Assembly: GCA_030067835.1 (NCBI GenBank) | Contig: CP092441.1 | Coordinates: forward strand, 1,798,001-1,862,000 | DNA length: 64,000 nt | Source of the DNA: Chakrabartyella piscis | GTDB lineage: Bacteria > Bacillota > Clostridia > Lachnospirales > Anaerotignaceae | Reading direction: 5' to 3' | Shown here: positions 46,887 through 57,140 of the stretch, piece by piece | Layout of the letters: each line of letters starts with the position of its first letter | Numbering within the stretch: the first letter of the stretch is position 1 | Notes under the pieces: model-generated | What the model was told of the DNA's origin: nothing | Seen by the model: the letters and a program-made list of their open reading frames with translations, nothing else | Databases searched by the model: none | Program-made: the position numbers and the translations under genes

Positions 46887-48236
46887 TTAAAAATTACGTA
46901 CCAATTCTTTGAACATATCACCACGTTGTTCATAATTATCAAACATACCCCAACTTGCACATGCTGGTGAAAGCAAAACGCAATCGCCTTCTTTTGCGGA
47001 ATTTTTACACAATTCCACTGCTTCTGCAAAGGTTTCGCAAATGTTGGTATTGGTGAACCCAAATTTTGCTGCTGATTCTGCAATTTGGTTTGCAGTTGCA
47101 CCAATGAGCACCAATTTCTTCACACGTCCAGCAAAGAGTTTTGTCCAATCGTCAAAGGAAACACCTTTGTCATATCCACCGCCAATGAGCACAATGGGTC
47201 TATCCATTGCCAAAACTGCACGTATGGATGCATCTGTATTGGTACCTTTGGAATCGTTGTAGTATGCCACACCATTTTTGGTTGCCACATATTCAATTCT
47301 ATGTTCCACGCCTGAAAACTTGCGTAAAACTTTACGTATGGTTTCCATATCCACATGTGCAACCATTGCCATTGCAACAGCTGCCATAACATTTTCATAA
47401 TTATGAACACCCAAAACTTGCACTTCTTTTACCGACAAAACCACTTCTGTTTTGCCAGACCAAGAAACCACAATATCATCACCATCCAAGTAAATGCCTT
47501 CTTCCAAAACTTCAGAACTGCTAAACCAAAAGACTTTTGCTTTGGTTTTCTTTTCCATTTTACGACATTCCTCATCCCCATAGTTCAAAATACAGAAATC
47601 AGATTCCACTTGGTTTTGGAACACTTTTTCTTTCATTTCGATATACACTTCCATGGTTTTATGACGATTCAAATGGTCTGGTGAAATGTTGAGCACTGCT
47701 GAAATATGTGGATGAAATGTTTTTGCTTTTTCCATTTGGAAACTACTGATTTCTGCAACCACCCAATCATTTTCTGTCAGTTCTTCTACTTTGCCACTAT
47801 AAGAAACACCAATATTACCTACAACCGCTGTATTTGTATATTTTTCTTCCATCAATTGACCCACAAGTGTTGTTGTGGTGGTTTTGCCATTGGTGCCTGT
47901 GATGGCTGTAATGGGACACTGTGTCATAGTAGATGCCAATTCCACTTCACTGATGACTGGAACGTTTGCCGCTTCTGCTGCCAAAATAAAAGGCAAATCA
48001 CAAGGAATTCCTGGACTTAGGACAATTAAGTCTTGTCCACATGCGATATCATCTGGATTTTGACCCAAATACAAGGTAATTCCCTTTGCTTCCAATGCAT
48101 CACAATCTGCAATGGCATCATGTTGTTTCATATCTTGCAATGTCACATTTGCACCCAAATGACAAAGGAGTTCAGCAGCTGCAATACCGCTTTTTGCCAT
48201 CCCACAAACAAGAACATTTTTGTTTTCATAATTCAA
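46887..48236 (-). CDS. murD: UDP-N-acetylmuramoyl-L-alanine--D-glutamate ligase
   Basis: The 449-aa cytosolic ligase has N-terminal Rossmann-like NVLVCGMAKSGIAAAELL, the ATP loop ITGTNGKTTTTTLV, HxxE-like NISPDHLNRHKTMEVY, and YYNDSKGTNTDASIRAV. It adds D-Glu to the peptidoglycan precursor. It is separated from mraY by 333 bp of repeats. Confidence 0.96.
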   Translation of the reverse strand: MNYENKNVLVCGMAKSGIAAAELLCHLGANVTLQDMKQHDAIADCDALEAKGITLYLGQNPDDIACGQDLIVLSPGIPCDLPFILAAEAANVPVISEVELASTMTQCPITAITGTNGKTTTTTLVGQLMEEKYTNTAVVGNIGVSYSGKVEELTENDWVVAEISSFQMEKAKTFHPHISAVLNISPDHLNRHKTMEVYIEMKEKVFQNQVESDFCILNYGDEECRKMEKKTKAKVFWFSSSEVLEEGIYLDGDDIVVSWSGKTEVVLSVKEVQVLGVHNYENVMAAVAMAMVAHVDMETIRKVLRKFSGVEHRIEYVATKNGVAYYNDSKGTNTDASIRAVLAMDRPIVLIGGGYDKGVSFDDWTKLFAGRVKKLVLIGATANQIAESAAKFGFTNTNICETFAEAVELCKNSAKEGDCVLLSPACASWGMFDNYEQRGDMFKELVRNF

Positions 48237-48569
48237 TATATATCATCCTTTCCAAAAGGTTTATAAGGTGTTTTTTCTTAAAATAAATTACAATAAACAG
48301 AATAGTACCTAAATGTGTAACTACTAAATTATGCTTATACTCTCACGTAGTGAGATTAGTGAAAAGTGAAGAACAAAACCTACGGGCGACCAATGGTACG
48401 CCCCTACAAGCATACGCCAACGTACTGTCATTCTGAGGAGAGTTTCGCAGCAACGAAGAATCTTAGTTTTGCGGTCGATTCGTGAATCACCCCTACAAAT
48501 GCGTATTTTGTTTACAGCGTTTCAAACTATTCATTATTCACCATTAAGCCTATTTATCTACAATTGAAA
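48237..48569. other. Intergenic repeats within the wall cluster
   Basis: The spacer between mraY and murD contains GGGCGACC/GGTACGCCC + CTAC (48384-48407), an inverted AAGATTCTTCGTT unit (about 48428-48466) and a GATTCGTGAATCACCCCTAC unit (about 48478-48499). No gene seen. Confidence 0.65.
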
Positions 48570-49556
48570 TTAAAACAAATGTTCACAAGCCAAGAACCCT
48601 ATCAAACAGAACATAGCTGTTGCAACATAGAACAAGGTGACAACCTTAGTTTCACGCCAACCACATTTTTCCAAGTGATGATGGAAAGGTGCCATTTTGA
48701 ATAATCTATGTCCTTCTCCATATTTTTTCTTAGTCAATTTGAAATATCCCACTTGCAACAAAACTGTGATGGATTCCCAAAGATATACAAATCCAACAAT
48801 GATGATAAACAATGGCATTTGCAACAAGAATGCTGTAGACACCACAAAACCACCCAATGCAAGGGAGCCAGTGTCACCCATAAACACCTTTGCAGGATAG
48901 CAATTGAAGATCAAGAAAGCAAGCAAACCGCCTACAATTGCACCACAGATTGGTGAAATGGTGCTGCCAGCAACCCAAGCCACAATGCCAAAGAAGGTTG
49001 CAACAATAAGAGTTACCCCACCAGCCAAACCATCCAAACCATCGGTCAAGTTGACACCATTGACAGTGCCAAGTACTGCCACATATAGAAATGGTACAAA
49101 CAAAATACCCAAGTCCAACAAATATCCATTGGTGAATGGAATATAGATTCCAGTACCCAAACCAGATATATGAAGATAATGTGCAAAGCCACCTGTGACA
49201 ATGATTTGCAAAATCAATTTTTGATATGCACGAAGTCCCAAAGAACGTTTCTTCACAACTTTGATATAATCATCCAAGAAGCCAATGATTCCATAGCCAA
49301 TGGTCATCAAAACCACTGCCAAACCATCTGTATTCCCTTTCAAAAAGAATGCGGACGCAACCAAAAACGCCAACAAAAACGCCATACCACCCATAGTTGG
49401 AGTACCTTGTTTTTGCAAATGGCTTTCTGGACCATCATCACGAATGGTTTGACCAAATTTCATTTTGTGTAACATTGGTATCAACACTGGACACAAAATC
49501 ACACCTACAACAAACGATATTATAATGGCATACACTGCCTGCTCTAAAGAACCCAT
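48570..49556 (-). CDS. mraY: Phospho-N-acetylmuramoyl-pentapeptide transferase
   Basis: The 328-aa membrane enzyme has about ten helices, and forms lipid I. Signature blocks are GTPTMGGMAFLL, IGFLDDYIKVVKKRSLGL (catalytic DD), NGVNLTDGLDGLAGG and the HHHLEKCGWRE loop. Its ATG overlaps the murF stop by one base (TAATG). Confidence 0.97.
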   Translation of the reverse strand: MGSLEQAVYAIIISFVVGVILCPVLIPMLHKMKFGQTIRDDGPESHLQKQGTPTMGGMAFLLAFLVASAFFLKGNTDGLAVVLMTIGYGIIGFLDDYIKVVKKRSLGLRAYQKLILQIIVTGGFAHYLHISGLGTGIYIPFTNGYLLDLGILFVPFLYVAVLGTVNGVNLTDGLDGLAGGVTLIVATFFGIVAWVAGSTISPICGAIVGGLLAFLIFNCYPAKVFMGDTGSLALGGFVVSTAFLLQMPLFIIIVGFVYLWESITVLLQVGYFKLTKKKYGEGHRLFKMAPFHHHLEKCGWRETKVVTLFYVATAMFCLIGFLACEHLF

Positions 49557-50941
49557 TAGTCCACTCCTTGCAATTTATCTACTGTTTTTTCCAAAGCCAT
49601 AGAACGAGAACCCTTTACCAAAATGGTATCGGTATCTTCGATTTGTTCTATGCCTTCTTTCCAAAATTCTTCTTGATTTGCATATAGGTACACATTGGAA
49701 AGTCCACCTTCCAAAGCACCTTCTTTGACACATTCCCCATGATTTCCAATGAAGAACAACACATCTATGCCCACTTTGGCAGCATATGCACCCACATCTT
49801 TATGCATTTCTGGTGCGTATTCACCCAGTTCACCCATAAATCCTAGGATTGCTATTTTTCTATGTTCTGCTGTTTGCAAAATATCCAAAGATGCTTTCAC
49901 AGAAACTGGATTTGCATTGTATACATCATTCAAAATGGTCAATCCTGATTCCAAATGGATGACATTCATACGATTTTTGGTTGGTACAAAGGTTTCAATC
50001 CCTTTTTTGATTTCTTCCAAGGAAAGACCCAATTCCAAAGCCACTGCTGTCGCTGACAAAGCATTGGACACCATATGTACACCTGGCATTGGTACCATCA
50101 CTTCTACAGTACCTTTTTCTGTGTGAATTTTACATTTGGTCGCTTCCATACCAACGATTTCCAAATCATCTGCATAAATATCCTTATGGTCATCTACACC
50201 AAACCATCTAATTTTTTGTGGCAATTTTCCATCCAAAGTAGCAAGCATATCATTATCCACATTGAGGATTGCAACACCATCTTCTGTCATATGGTCAAAC
50301 ATCTCGCATTTTGCTTCCATAATGCCTTCACGACTACCTAAAAACTCAATATGTGCCACACCCACATTGGAAATTAAGCCAATATCAGGTTGTACCACTT
50401 CTGCCAAAGCATGAATTTCACCAAAATGATTCATCCCCATTTCAATGATAGCCAGTTCGTGTTCTTCTTCCAAACGAAATAGAGTCAAAGGTACACCCAA
50501 ATCGTTGTTGTAATTGCCTGCTGTTGCCAGAACATTATATTTCTGTGCCAAAACAGAAGAAACCATATCCTTGGTTGTGGTTTTGCCAACACTGCCTGTG
50601 ATGCCCACAAATGGGATTTGGAACTGGTCTCTATAATATTTTGCCAAAGCCAACATTGCTTTTCTGACGTTTTCTACAAGTAAAATTACACTGCCTGATT
50701 GCAAAGGTACTTCTTTTTCACACAAACAAGCAGCCACTTTTTTTTCGTAACATTGTGGAATGAAATCATGTCCATCCAAACGTTCGCCAATGATTGCCAA
50801 GAACAAAGTTGTTGCATCTACAGTTCTAGAATCTTGGGAAATGGTTGTGATTTCCAACTCTTTTACGGTTTGCAAATCATCCAAAGTCAAAATCTTTGCA
50901 TGTGTTGCTTTTGCGATTTCACCTATGGTCATTTTTTTCAT
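49556..50941 (-). CDS. murF: UDP-N-acetylmuramoyl-tripeptide--D-alanyl-D-alanine ligase
   Basis: The 461-aa ligase has the ATP loop GITGSVGKTTTKDMV, EMGMNHFGEIHALAEVVQPDIG and NDVYNANPVSVKASL. The ATG at 50941 overlaps the murE stop (ATGA), with GGAGGAG inside the end of murE. It adds the terminal D-Ala-D-Ala. Confidence 0.96.
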   Translation of the reverse strand: MKKMTIGEIAKATHAKILTLDDLQTVKELEITTISQDSRTVDATTLFLAIIGERLDGHDFIPQCYEKKVAACLCEKEVPLQSGSVILLVENVRKAMLALAKYYRDQFQIPFVGITGSVGKTTTKDMVSSVLAQKYNVLATAGNYNNDLGVPLTLFRLEEEHELAIIEMGMNHFGEIHALAEVVQPDIGLISNVGVAHIEFLGSREGIMEAKCEMFDHMTEDGVAILNVDNDMLATLDGKLPQKIRWFGVDDHKDIYADDLEIVGMEATKCKIHTEKGTVEVMVPMPGVHMVSNALSATAVALELGLSLEEIKKGIETFVPTKNRMNVIHLESGLTILNDVYNANPVSVKASLDILQTAEHRKIAILGFMGELGEYAPEMHKDVGAYAAKVGIDVLFFIGNHGECVKEGALEGGLSNVYLYANQEEFWKEGIEQIEDTDTILVKGSRSMALEKTVDKLQGVD

Positions 50942-52392
50942 ACACAATCTCCTCCAAACAACTTGCGTACTTCTTCCATATCATCAAAATGAATGGTTTC
51001 ATTTGCGAAAATTTGATATGTTTCATGTCCTTTGCCAGCAATGACAATGACATCGCCAACTGCTGCCATGGATACAGCCTTCTCAATGGCTTCACGTCTA
51101 TCTACAATTTTTTCATAATCACAATTGGTTTCCAAAATACCCACTTCCACATCATTCAAAATAAGGTTTGGATCTTCTGTTCTTGGATTATCTGATGTGA
51201 TGATGGCATATCCTGAATAGTTGCCTGCAATTTGACCCATAATCGGTCTTTTTGTGGTATCACGATCGCCACCACAGCCAAATACAGTGATGATACGTCC
51301 TGTGACAAACTCACTTGCTGTTTGCAACACATTTTCCAAACCATCTGGTGTATGTGCATAATCCACCACAGCTTGGAACCCTTTTTTGTGACCAATGGTT
51401 TCAAATCGACCACGAACACCTTTGTTTTCTGTGATACCAGCCACAACATCCTCTACTGGAACACCCAAAAGAAGGGATGCACCAATGGCACCCAAAGCAT
51501 TGTATACGCTGAATTTGCCTGAAGTATGCAAATGCACAGGATATGTAACCCCTTGCCAATCAAAGGTAAAATCTACACCCAAGCCTGTGATTTTGATGTT
51601 ATTTGCCATCAAATCTGCTTTGTTGTCAATACCAAAGGTAAGCACTTCGCCTTTTGCAACAGATTTCATGTATTCACCAGCTGCATCATCAATGTTAATG
51701 ACAGATTTTTCTGCCATCTGGAACAATTCTGATTTTGCAATCTTATAGTTTTCCATGGTTTTGTGATAATCCAAATGGTCTTGTGTCAAATTGGTGAACA
51801 CACCAACTGCAAAATGCACACCAGCCACTCGTTTCAAATCCAAGGCATGGGAAGAAACTTCCATCATCACATGGGTTACATCTTCTGATTGCATTTGAGC
51901 AAACAAACCTTGTAATTCTTTGGATTCAGGTGTGGTTCTTTCTGTTGGAATGACTTTGTCGCCAATTCTATTTTCAATGGTACCAATGATACCCATTTTC
52001 TTGCCTATTTTACCTAAAATGGATTGCAACAAATAGGTTGTGGTGGTTTTGCCATTTGTACCTGTGATGCCAATAACAGCCAACTCTTTGGATGGATCAC
52101 CATAAAATGCAACCGACATATCTGCCAAAGCAATTCTACTATTTTCCACTGCAACCACTGTGATTTCTTCTGAAATATCTTCTGGCATATGCTCACAAAT
52201 CAAAGCTGTTGCACCCTTTTCCACTGCCATTTTTGCAAATTTATGTCCATCTGCTTGCAACCCTGTGATGCAAACAAATACATCGCCTTTTGTTACTTTT
52301 CGTGAATCATATTCTATTTTTTCTACCAGACAACAAGTATCCCCTTGCAATGTGGTATGTGTTGTTTGTTGCAAAAGTTGTTTCAGTTCCAC
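50938..52392 (-). CDS. murE: UDP-MurNAc-tripeptide synthetase, meso-diaminopimelate-adding type
   Basis: The 484-aa ligase has ITGTNGKTTTTYLLQ, SSHALDLKRV and TSDNPRTEDP. The DNPR motif is the known marker for meso-diaminopimelate as substrate, which agrees with the dap genes in this window. It starts with GTG, 6 nt after AAGGAGG. Confidence 0.96.
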   Translation of the reverse strand: MELKQLLQQTTHTTLQGDTCCLVEKIEYDSRKVTKGDVFVCITGLQADGHKFAKMAVEKGATALICEHMPEDISEEITVVAVENSRIALADMSVAFYGDPSKELAVIGITGTNGKTTTTYLLQSILGKIGKKMGIIGTIENRIGDKVIPTERTTPESKELQGLFAQMQSEDVTHVMMEVSSHALDLKRVAGVHFAVGVFTNLTQDHLDYHKTMENYKIAKSELFQMAEKSVINIDDAAGEYMKSVAKGEVLTFGIDNKADLMANNIKITGLGVDFTFDWQGVTYPVHLHTSGKFSVYNALGAIGASLLLGVPVEDVVAGITENKGVRGRFETIGHKKGFQAVVDYAHTPDGLENVLQTASEFVTGRIITVFGCGGDRDTTKRPIMGQIAGNYSGYAIITSDNPRTEDPNLILNDVEVGILETNCDYEKIVDRREAIEKAVSMAAVGDVIVIAGKGHETYQIFANETIHFDDMEEVRKLFGGDCV

Positions 52393-52507
52393 AACGAACC
52401 TCCTTGTATGTTTTGTTTCATATATTCAAATAAATCTCTAACAGAAAAAGTATACCACATTCTACATGGTTCTACCAAATATTTTTACAAGATTTCTCAC
52501 ATTTGTA

Positions 52508-54451
52508 TCATTCAAAGTACAAAATCACCTGTGTTTCTACATGAATCTGTTCTCCTGAAGGTGGAAATTGCTCTTTGACCATATCCCCTTCACCTACAGA
52601 AAAGCTAGTGATTCCAACTTCTCGTAACGCTTTTTGTGCTTCTGCCACCGTCAAACCAACAACATTTGGTACAATTGCCAGCTCTTTGGAAACTTCTTCC
52701 CATTCTGCTTCTGTGTAGATGGGTTCTACTCCAATATATGGTAAAATATTGGACATGATTTCTTGCATAATAGGCCCTGCCACTGTACCACCATAGTATA
52801 CCCCTTGTGGTTCATCAATCAATACCAAAGCTATGACTTCTGGGTCTTCTGCTGGTGCAAATGACATGAAGGAAGCGATGTATTTGCCATTGCCACGTGG
52901 TAATTTTTCTGAAGTTGCTGTTTTGCCACCCAAACGATAACCTGCTAGATAGGCTTTATTTCCAGTGCCTTCTGATACCACACTTTCTAGGATGACTTTC
53001 ATTTGTTCTGAAGTTTCTGTAGAAATAATTTGTTCTCCTTTTTCATATGCGAAAGTTTCCAAAAGGTTCCCATCTACATCCACAACTTCCTTTGCAAAAT
53101 GTGGTGTGATTTGATATCCACCATTGACAATTGCAGATGCACCAGCCAACAATTGCATGGGTGTGATTTGGAAGGATTGCCCAAATGTCATGGTTGCCAA
53201 TTCCACAGGTCCAATGTTTTCCAATTGGTGTACAATGCTGGAAGCTTCACCAGCCAAGTCAATTCCAGTTTTTTCTAGTAACCCAAATTGATCCATATAC
53301 TCCAAGAAAGTTTCTGCACCCAAACGTTCACCAACCTCCATAAATACAGGATTGCAAGAGTTTTGTACTCCCTCTACAAAGGTTTGGGAACCATGTGTCA
53401 AAGGATATCTCCAACATTTGATGCGTCTATCACCAACAATATGATAGCCATTGCAATAAAATATGGATTCTGGTGTGATGACACCTTCTTCCAAACCAGC
53501 AGTTGATGTAAATATTTTGAAGGTGCTGCCTGGTTCGTATGTATCATTTATGGCAAAATTACGCCACATGGAATTGAGTGCATCGCTTTTTTCTGTTTCT
53601 GAAAAAGTATCCCAAATTGCAGCCAAATCTGCATCGTTTATGGTAAACGGATCGTTCAAATCGAAGTTTGGGTAATTTGCCATTGCATAAATTTCACCAT
53701 TTTGTGGATTCATTACCACAATAAGCCCTCTGGTGGCTCCTTTTGTTTCCACTGCTTTTTCTATGGCTTGTTCTGCATATTGTTGAATCACCACATCCAA
53801 AGTTGTAACCAAATTCCCACCATCTACAGGTGCAATACGTTCTTGTTCACTATCCACTTCATTTCCACGTGCATCTGTTAAGGTTAAAATCTTCCCTTGT
53901 TCCCCTTCTAAAATGCTATCGTATTTGGCTTCTAGTCCCAAAATCCCTTGGTTATCAGAACCTACAAAGCCAATGACTTGAGATGCCATATCCGAATAGG
54001 GATATATACGTTTGATATCCTCATCCACCATAACACCATCGATTTCTGCTGCTCTAACTTGTGCTGCAATTTCTGAATCCACTTTGGTATCAATGCGTAC
54101 CAATGCCACTTTTTCTTGTATCTTTGCTGTGACCCAGTCCACATCCAAATCCAATGTAGTTGCCAAATAGGTTGCTGTTGCTTCCACATCTGTCACTTGC
54201 ACAGGTATGACACTGACTGCATTCACTGTTTCTGTCAATGCAATGCCTTCTCCATTGCGATCCAAAATGCTACCACGATTGGGTGATATCAAACGATCAC
54301 GTGTTTGTTGTTCATATGCCATTTCTTGCCACGCTTCGCCATGAACAAACTCTATGTATAGTAACCTACCAAAAATGATACCCAAACCAAGAATTGCACC
54401 TGCTAAGAATACCATCAGTTTTCTTTTTTCCAAAATTGTTGTTTTCTGCAT
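52508..54451 (-). CDS. spoVD: Class B penicillin-binding protein, SpoVD-like, one PASTA domain
   Basis: The 647-aa protein (ATG at 54451 after GAGGTG) has one N-terminal membrane helix (LMVFLAGAILGLGIIFGRLLY), a dimerisation domain, the transpeptidase motifs SxxK (YEPGSTFKI) and SxN (NSCNP), and a C-terminal PASTA domain (VPNVVGLTVAEAQKAL). The third motif reads KTATSEK instead of KTGT. SpoVD makes spore cortex peptidoglycan. The second transpeptidase upstream is the likely vegetative one. Confidence 0.88.
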   Translation of the reverse strand: MQKTTILEKRKLMVFLAGAILGLGIIFGRLLYIEFVHGEAWQEMAYEQQTRDRLISPNRGSILDRNGEGIALTETVNAVSVIPVQVTDVEATATYLATTLDLDVDWVTAKIQEKVALVRIDTKVDSEIAAQVRAAEIDGVMVDEDIKRIYPYSDMASQVIGFVGSDNQGILGLEAKYDSILEGEQGKILTLTDARGNEVDSEQERIAPVDGGNLVTTLDVVIQQYAEQAIEKAVETKGATRGLIVVMNPQNGEIYAMANYPNFDLNDPFTINDADLAAIWDTFSETEKSDALNSMWRNFAINDTYEPGSTFKIFTSTAGLEEGVITPESIFYCNGYHIVGDRRIKCWRYPLTHGSQTFVEGVQNSCNPVFMEVGERLGAETFLEYMDQFGLLEKTGIDLAGEASSIVHQLENIGPVELATMTFGQSFQITPMQLLAGASAIVNGGYQITPHFAKEVVDVDGNLLETFAYEKGEQIISTETSEQMKVILESVVSEGTGNKAYLAGYRLGGKTATSEKLPRGNGKYIASFMSFAPAEDPEVIALVLIDEPQGVYYGGTVAGPIMQEIMSNILPYIGVEPIYTEAEWEEVSKELAIVPNVVGLTVAEAQKALREVGITSFSVGEGDMVKEQFPPSGEQIHVETQVILYFE

Positions 54452-54564
54452 AGAACACCTCATTTTCCATTTGTATAGTCTATGGAAAACAGGCTATGTA
54501 TATGCTAATCTCCCATAGGCGATAGTGAAGAGTGCATAACAAAAAGTGAATCTTTTAAACCTTC

Positions 54565-54800
54565 GGTCGATTCGTGAATCACCCCTACAATTCCAGAATA
54601 TTTATGTTTTGTGTTTTCGTAGGGGTGACGTTTCGTTTCCCGTTGTTATCAATTACAAATTGTGAAATTGTGGCTGTTGATGACGGCAAGAGTAGAACCC
54701 TTGCCCTACAAGTACAGCATATGCCTGTGTACTGTCATTCAGAGGAGCATAGCGACGAAGAATCTTGGTTTTGCGGTCGATTCGTGAATCGCCCCTACGA
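54565..54800. repeat. Cluster of intergenic repeats between the two transpeptidase genes
   Basis: GGTCGATTC/GAATCACCC + CTAC (54565-54588), GGCAAG/CTTGCC + CTAC (54685-54709), an inverted AAGATTCTTCGTC unit (about 54727-54768) and a second GATTCGTGAATCGCCCCTAC unit (about 54779-54800). The apparent SEEHSDEESW peptide is an artefact of the repeat. Confidence 0.7.
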
Positions 54801-54854
54801 TTGCGTTTTAATGGTTTGTGGTACATTTGAGTTTTGTGGCTGTTTTTTGGGATA

Positions 54855-54880
54855 CAAAAGGACGGATTTACACCCGTCCT
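54855..54880 (-). terminator. Terminator after the first transpeptidase gene
   Basis: On the minus strand AGGACGG (54880-54874) pairs with CCGTCCT (54865-54859), then TTTTG. It lies right after the stop, so the next genes need a separate promoter or read-through. Confidence 0.78.
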
Positions 54881-54887
54881 AATCAAT

Positions 54888-57128
54888 CTATTCAATTTCT
54901 TCTACATACTGCAATTCAAATACCAATTCTACTGACTCTCCAGCACTCATAGAGATACCATATTGTGGACTTTGTGATGTAACAACACCCAATTCTGAAC
55001 CTGAATAAATGACTGTAAATCCAGCATTTACAAGGGCTTCATTGGCTTCGTCATAAGTCTTTCCAATGACATTTGGAACTGGTATGGTTCCAGAATCGCT
55101 TTCTGCTTTTTCCACATACAATATGATTTCACTGCCACGTGTGACACCGGTGGTTGCTTTTGGAATTTGGTTGACCACTGTATTTCCTGTTCCAACTACC
55201 GTATAGGTCAAACCTCTTGCATCCAAATCGTTTACCACGTCAAAGGTAACGCTACCTGTATAATCAGGCAATACAACGGTTTCATCACCTGTGGATGTGG
55301 TTTCCAAAACATCTACTGTTGGTTCCATATTTTTGTATTTGATGATGTTTTCAATAATGGATTTTGTCAATGGTGCTGTACTTTGCACACCATCGGTATA
55401 GGTTTCTGGCATATACATCAAGCCCATAACCAGATATTCTGGATTTTCTGCTGGGAAGTATGCAATGTGAGTCAATGCCCACAAGTCATCTCGAGTACGA
55501 TCCCCTTGTTCACCAGTACCTGTTTTACAGCCAATGGAATAACCAGGAATTGCAATTTTGGTACCTGTACCGTGGTCTACAGTTGCTTTCAGTGCCAAAC
55601 GCAAAGTATCTGATGTTTCTTCTGAAATCACTTTACGAATCACTTCATTTTTATTTTCATAAACCACATTGCCACTGCTATCCAAGATATGAGACACCAA
55701 ATGCGGTTCTATGATATTTCCACCATTGATCAGTGCTGCCATTGCTGAAATGATTTGAATACTTGTGGCATTGAAGGTTTGTCCAAAGGAACTGGTTGCC
55801 AATTCCGTTGCACCCAATGCAGACACACTATGGAGCAATGAAGAAGCAGATGCTTCCCCACCAATATCGATACCTGTCAATTCACCAAAACCAAATTCTT
55901 TTTGATATTCATAGAAAATTTCTGCACCCATTTCCTCTGCAATTTGAATCATACCCATATTGCAAGATTGTGCCAAAACTTCTTCCACATCAATGATACC
56001 ATGTCCACTTGCCAAGTGACAGCCGATTTCCATACCAGAAATGGTAACAGAACCACCACAATAGAAGGTATCGCTCATGGAAATAATGCCTTCTTCCAAT
56101 GCTGCTGCAACCACCATAGGTTTGAATACAGAACCAGGCTCATAGGTACTGCTGACTGTGAAACATTTCCACATATTGTTGAGATAATTCACTTGTTCTT
56201 CTGTGGTCATTGCTTCCCAAATTGCAATATTTTCTTCTGTATCCATCATCGCCAAAGGTGTACTTGGATCATTCAAATCATAGGGATCCGACTCTGCCAT
56301 TGCAAACACTTCGCCTGTATTAGGGTCCATAACAATGGCAACTGTTTTCTCACATGGCCACATTTCTTGGGATTCTGCAACTGCTTGTTCTGCATATTGT
56401 TGCATCATATAGTCAATGGTGGTCACCAAAGTGCTACCATCCTTTGCATCATAATCTTGGTATGTGATGCTATTGCCCTGTTCATACAAAATAAAAGAAC
56501 GTCCTGTTTCACCAGACATATAGTCATTGTAATAGCTTTCTAATCCCCAGCTGGTATCACCACGAATGAAACCAATTGCATGCGCTCCAATATCAGACAA
56601 TGGATAAGCACGTCTACTGGTTTGCTCGTAATATACACCCTTTAAATTCAAAGCTTCCAACTCATCTTTTTCATCTTGTTCAATACCCTTTACAAGATAT
56701 TTCCAGTGGTTATTCAAGTTGATTTCTTCGCTACCTTCAGAAACAGGTGATATGTAATATTGCAAGGTATCGTATTGTAATTCTGGGAAATATGTGCACA
56801 AAGTAGAAATGGTTTCTGCCTGTGTTGTAGCATTGTTTTGTGACAATACCAATGGATCCAAAACCACATTGTATATGGCAACAGAAACTGCCAACGCTTG
56901 GTCATTTCGATCCACAATATTCCCTCTATTGGGTGTAATCACCGTATCGTATCGATTGATTTGTTGTACCTTAGCCTGCGCTTCGTATTCTTCGCCATGT
57001 ACCGTTTTCAAGTAGGCTACTCGTCCAATCAAACCAATCAAACACACAATAAAACAAGCCAGCATGAAATACATCCTGACTTTTACACTTTTTTGTAATT
57101 CTGGTCTTCTCATTTTTTTTTGTTTCAT
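54888..57128 (-). CDS. Class B penicillin-binding protein with two PASTA domains (FtsI/PbpB-like)
   Basis: The 746-aa protein has an N-terminal membrane helix (MYFMLACFIVCLIGLIGRVAYL), a dimerisation domain, the transpeptidase motifs SxxK (YEPGSVFKPMV), SxN (QSCNM) and KTG (GCKTGTGEQG), and two PASTA domains (about 600-740) that may sense muropeptides or septal glycan. As the first transpeptidase after ftsL it is the probable division enzyme PBP2B. Confidence 0.9.
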   Translation of the reverse strand: MKQKKMRRPELQKSVKVRMYFMLACFIVCLIGLIGRVAYLKTVHGEEYEAQAKVQQINRYDTVITPNRGNIVDRNDQALAVSVAIYNVVLDPLVLSQNNATTQAETISTLCTYFPELQYDTLQYYISPVSEGSEEINLNNHWKYLVKGIEQDEKDELEALNLKGVYYEQTSRRAYPLSDIGAHAIGFIRGDTSWGLESYYNDYMSGETGRSFILYEQGNSITYQDYDAKDGSTLVTTIDYMMQQYAEQAVAESQEMWPCEKTVAIVMDPNTGEVFAMAESDPYDLNDPSTPLAMMDTEENIAIWEAMTTEEQVNYLNNMWKCFTVSSTYEPGSVFKPMVVAAALEEGIISMSDTFYCGGSVTISGMEIGCHLASGHGIIDVEEVLAQSCNMGMIQIAEEMGAEIFYEYQKEFGFGELTGIDIGGEASASSLLHSVSALGATELATSSFGQTFNATSIQIISAMAALINGGNIIEPHLVSHILDSSGNVVYENKNEVIRKVISEETSDTLRLALKATVDHGTGTKIAIPGYSIGCKTGTGEQGDRTRDDLWALTHIAYFPAENPEYLVMGLMYMPETYTDGVQSTAPLTKSIIENIIKYKNMEPTVDVLETTSTGDETVVLPDYTGSVTFDVVNDLDARGLTYTVVGTGNTVVNQIPKATTGVTRGSEIILYVEKAESDSGTIPVPNVIGKTYDEANEALVNAGFTVIYSGSELGVVTSQSPQYGISMSAGESVELVFELQYVEEIE

Positions 57129-57140
57129 GTAATCATTCCT

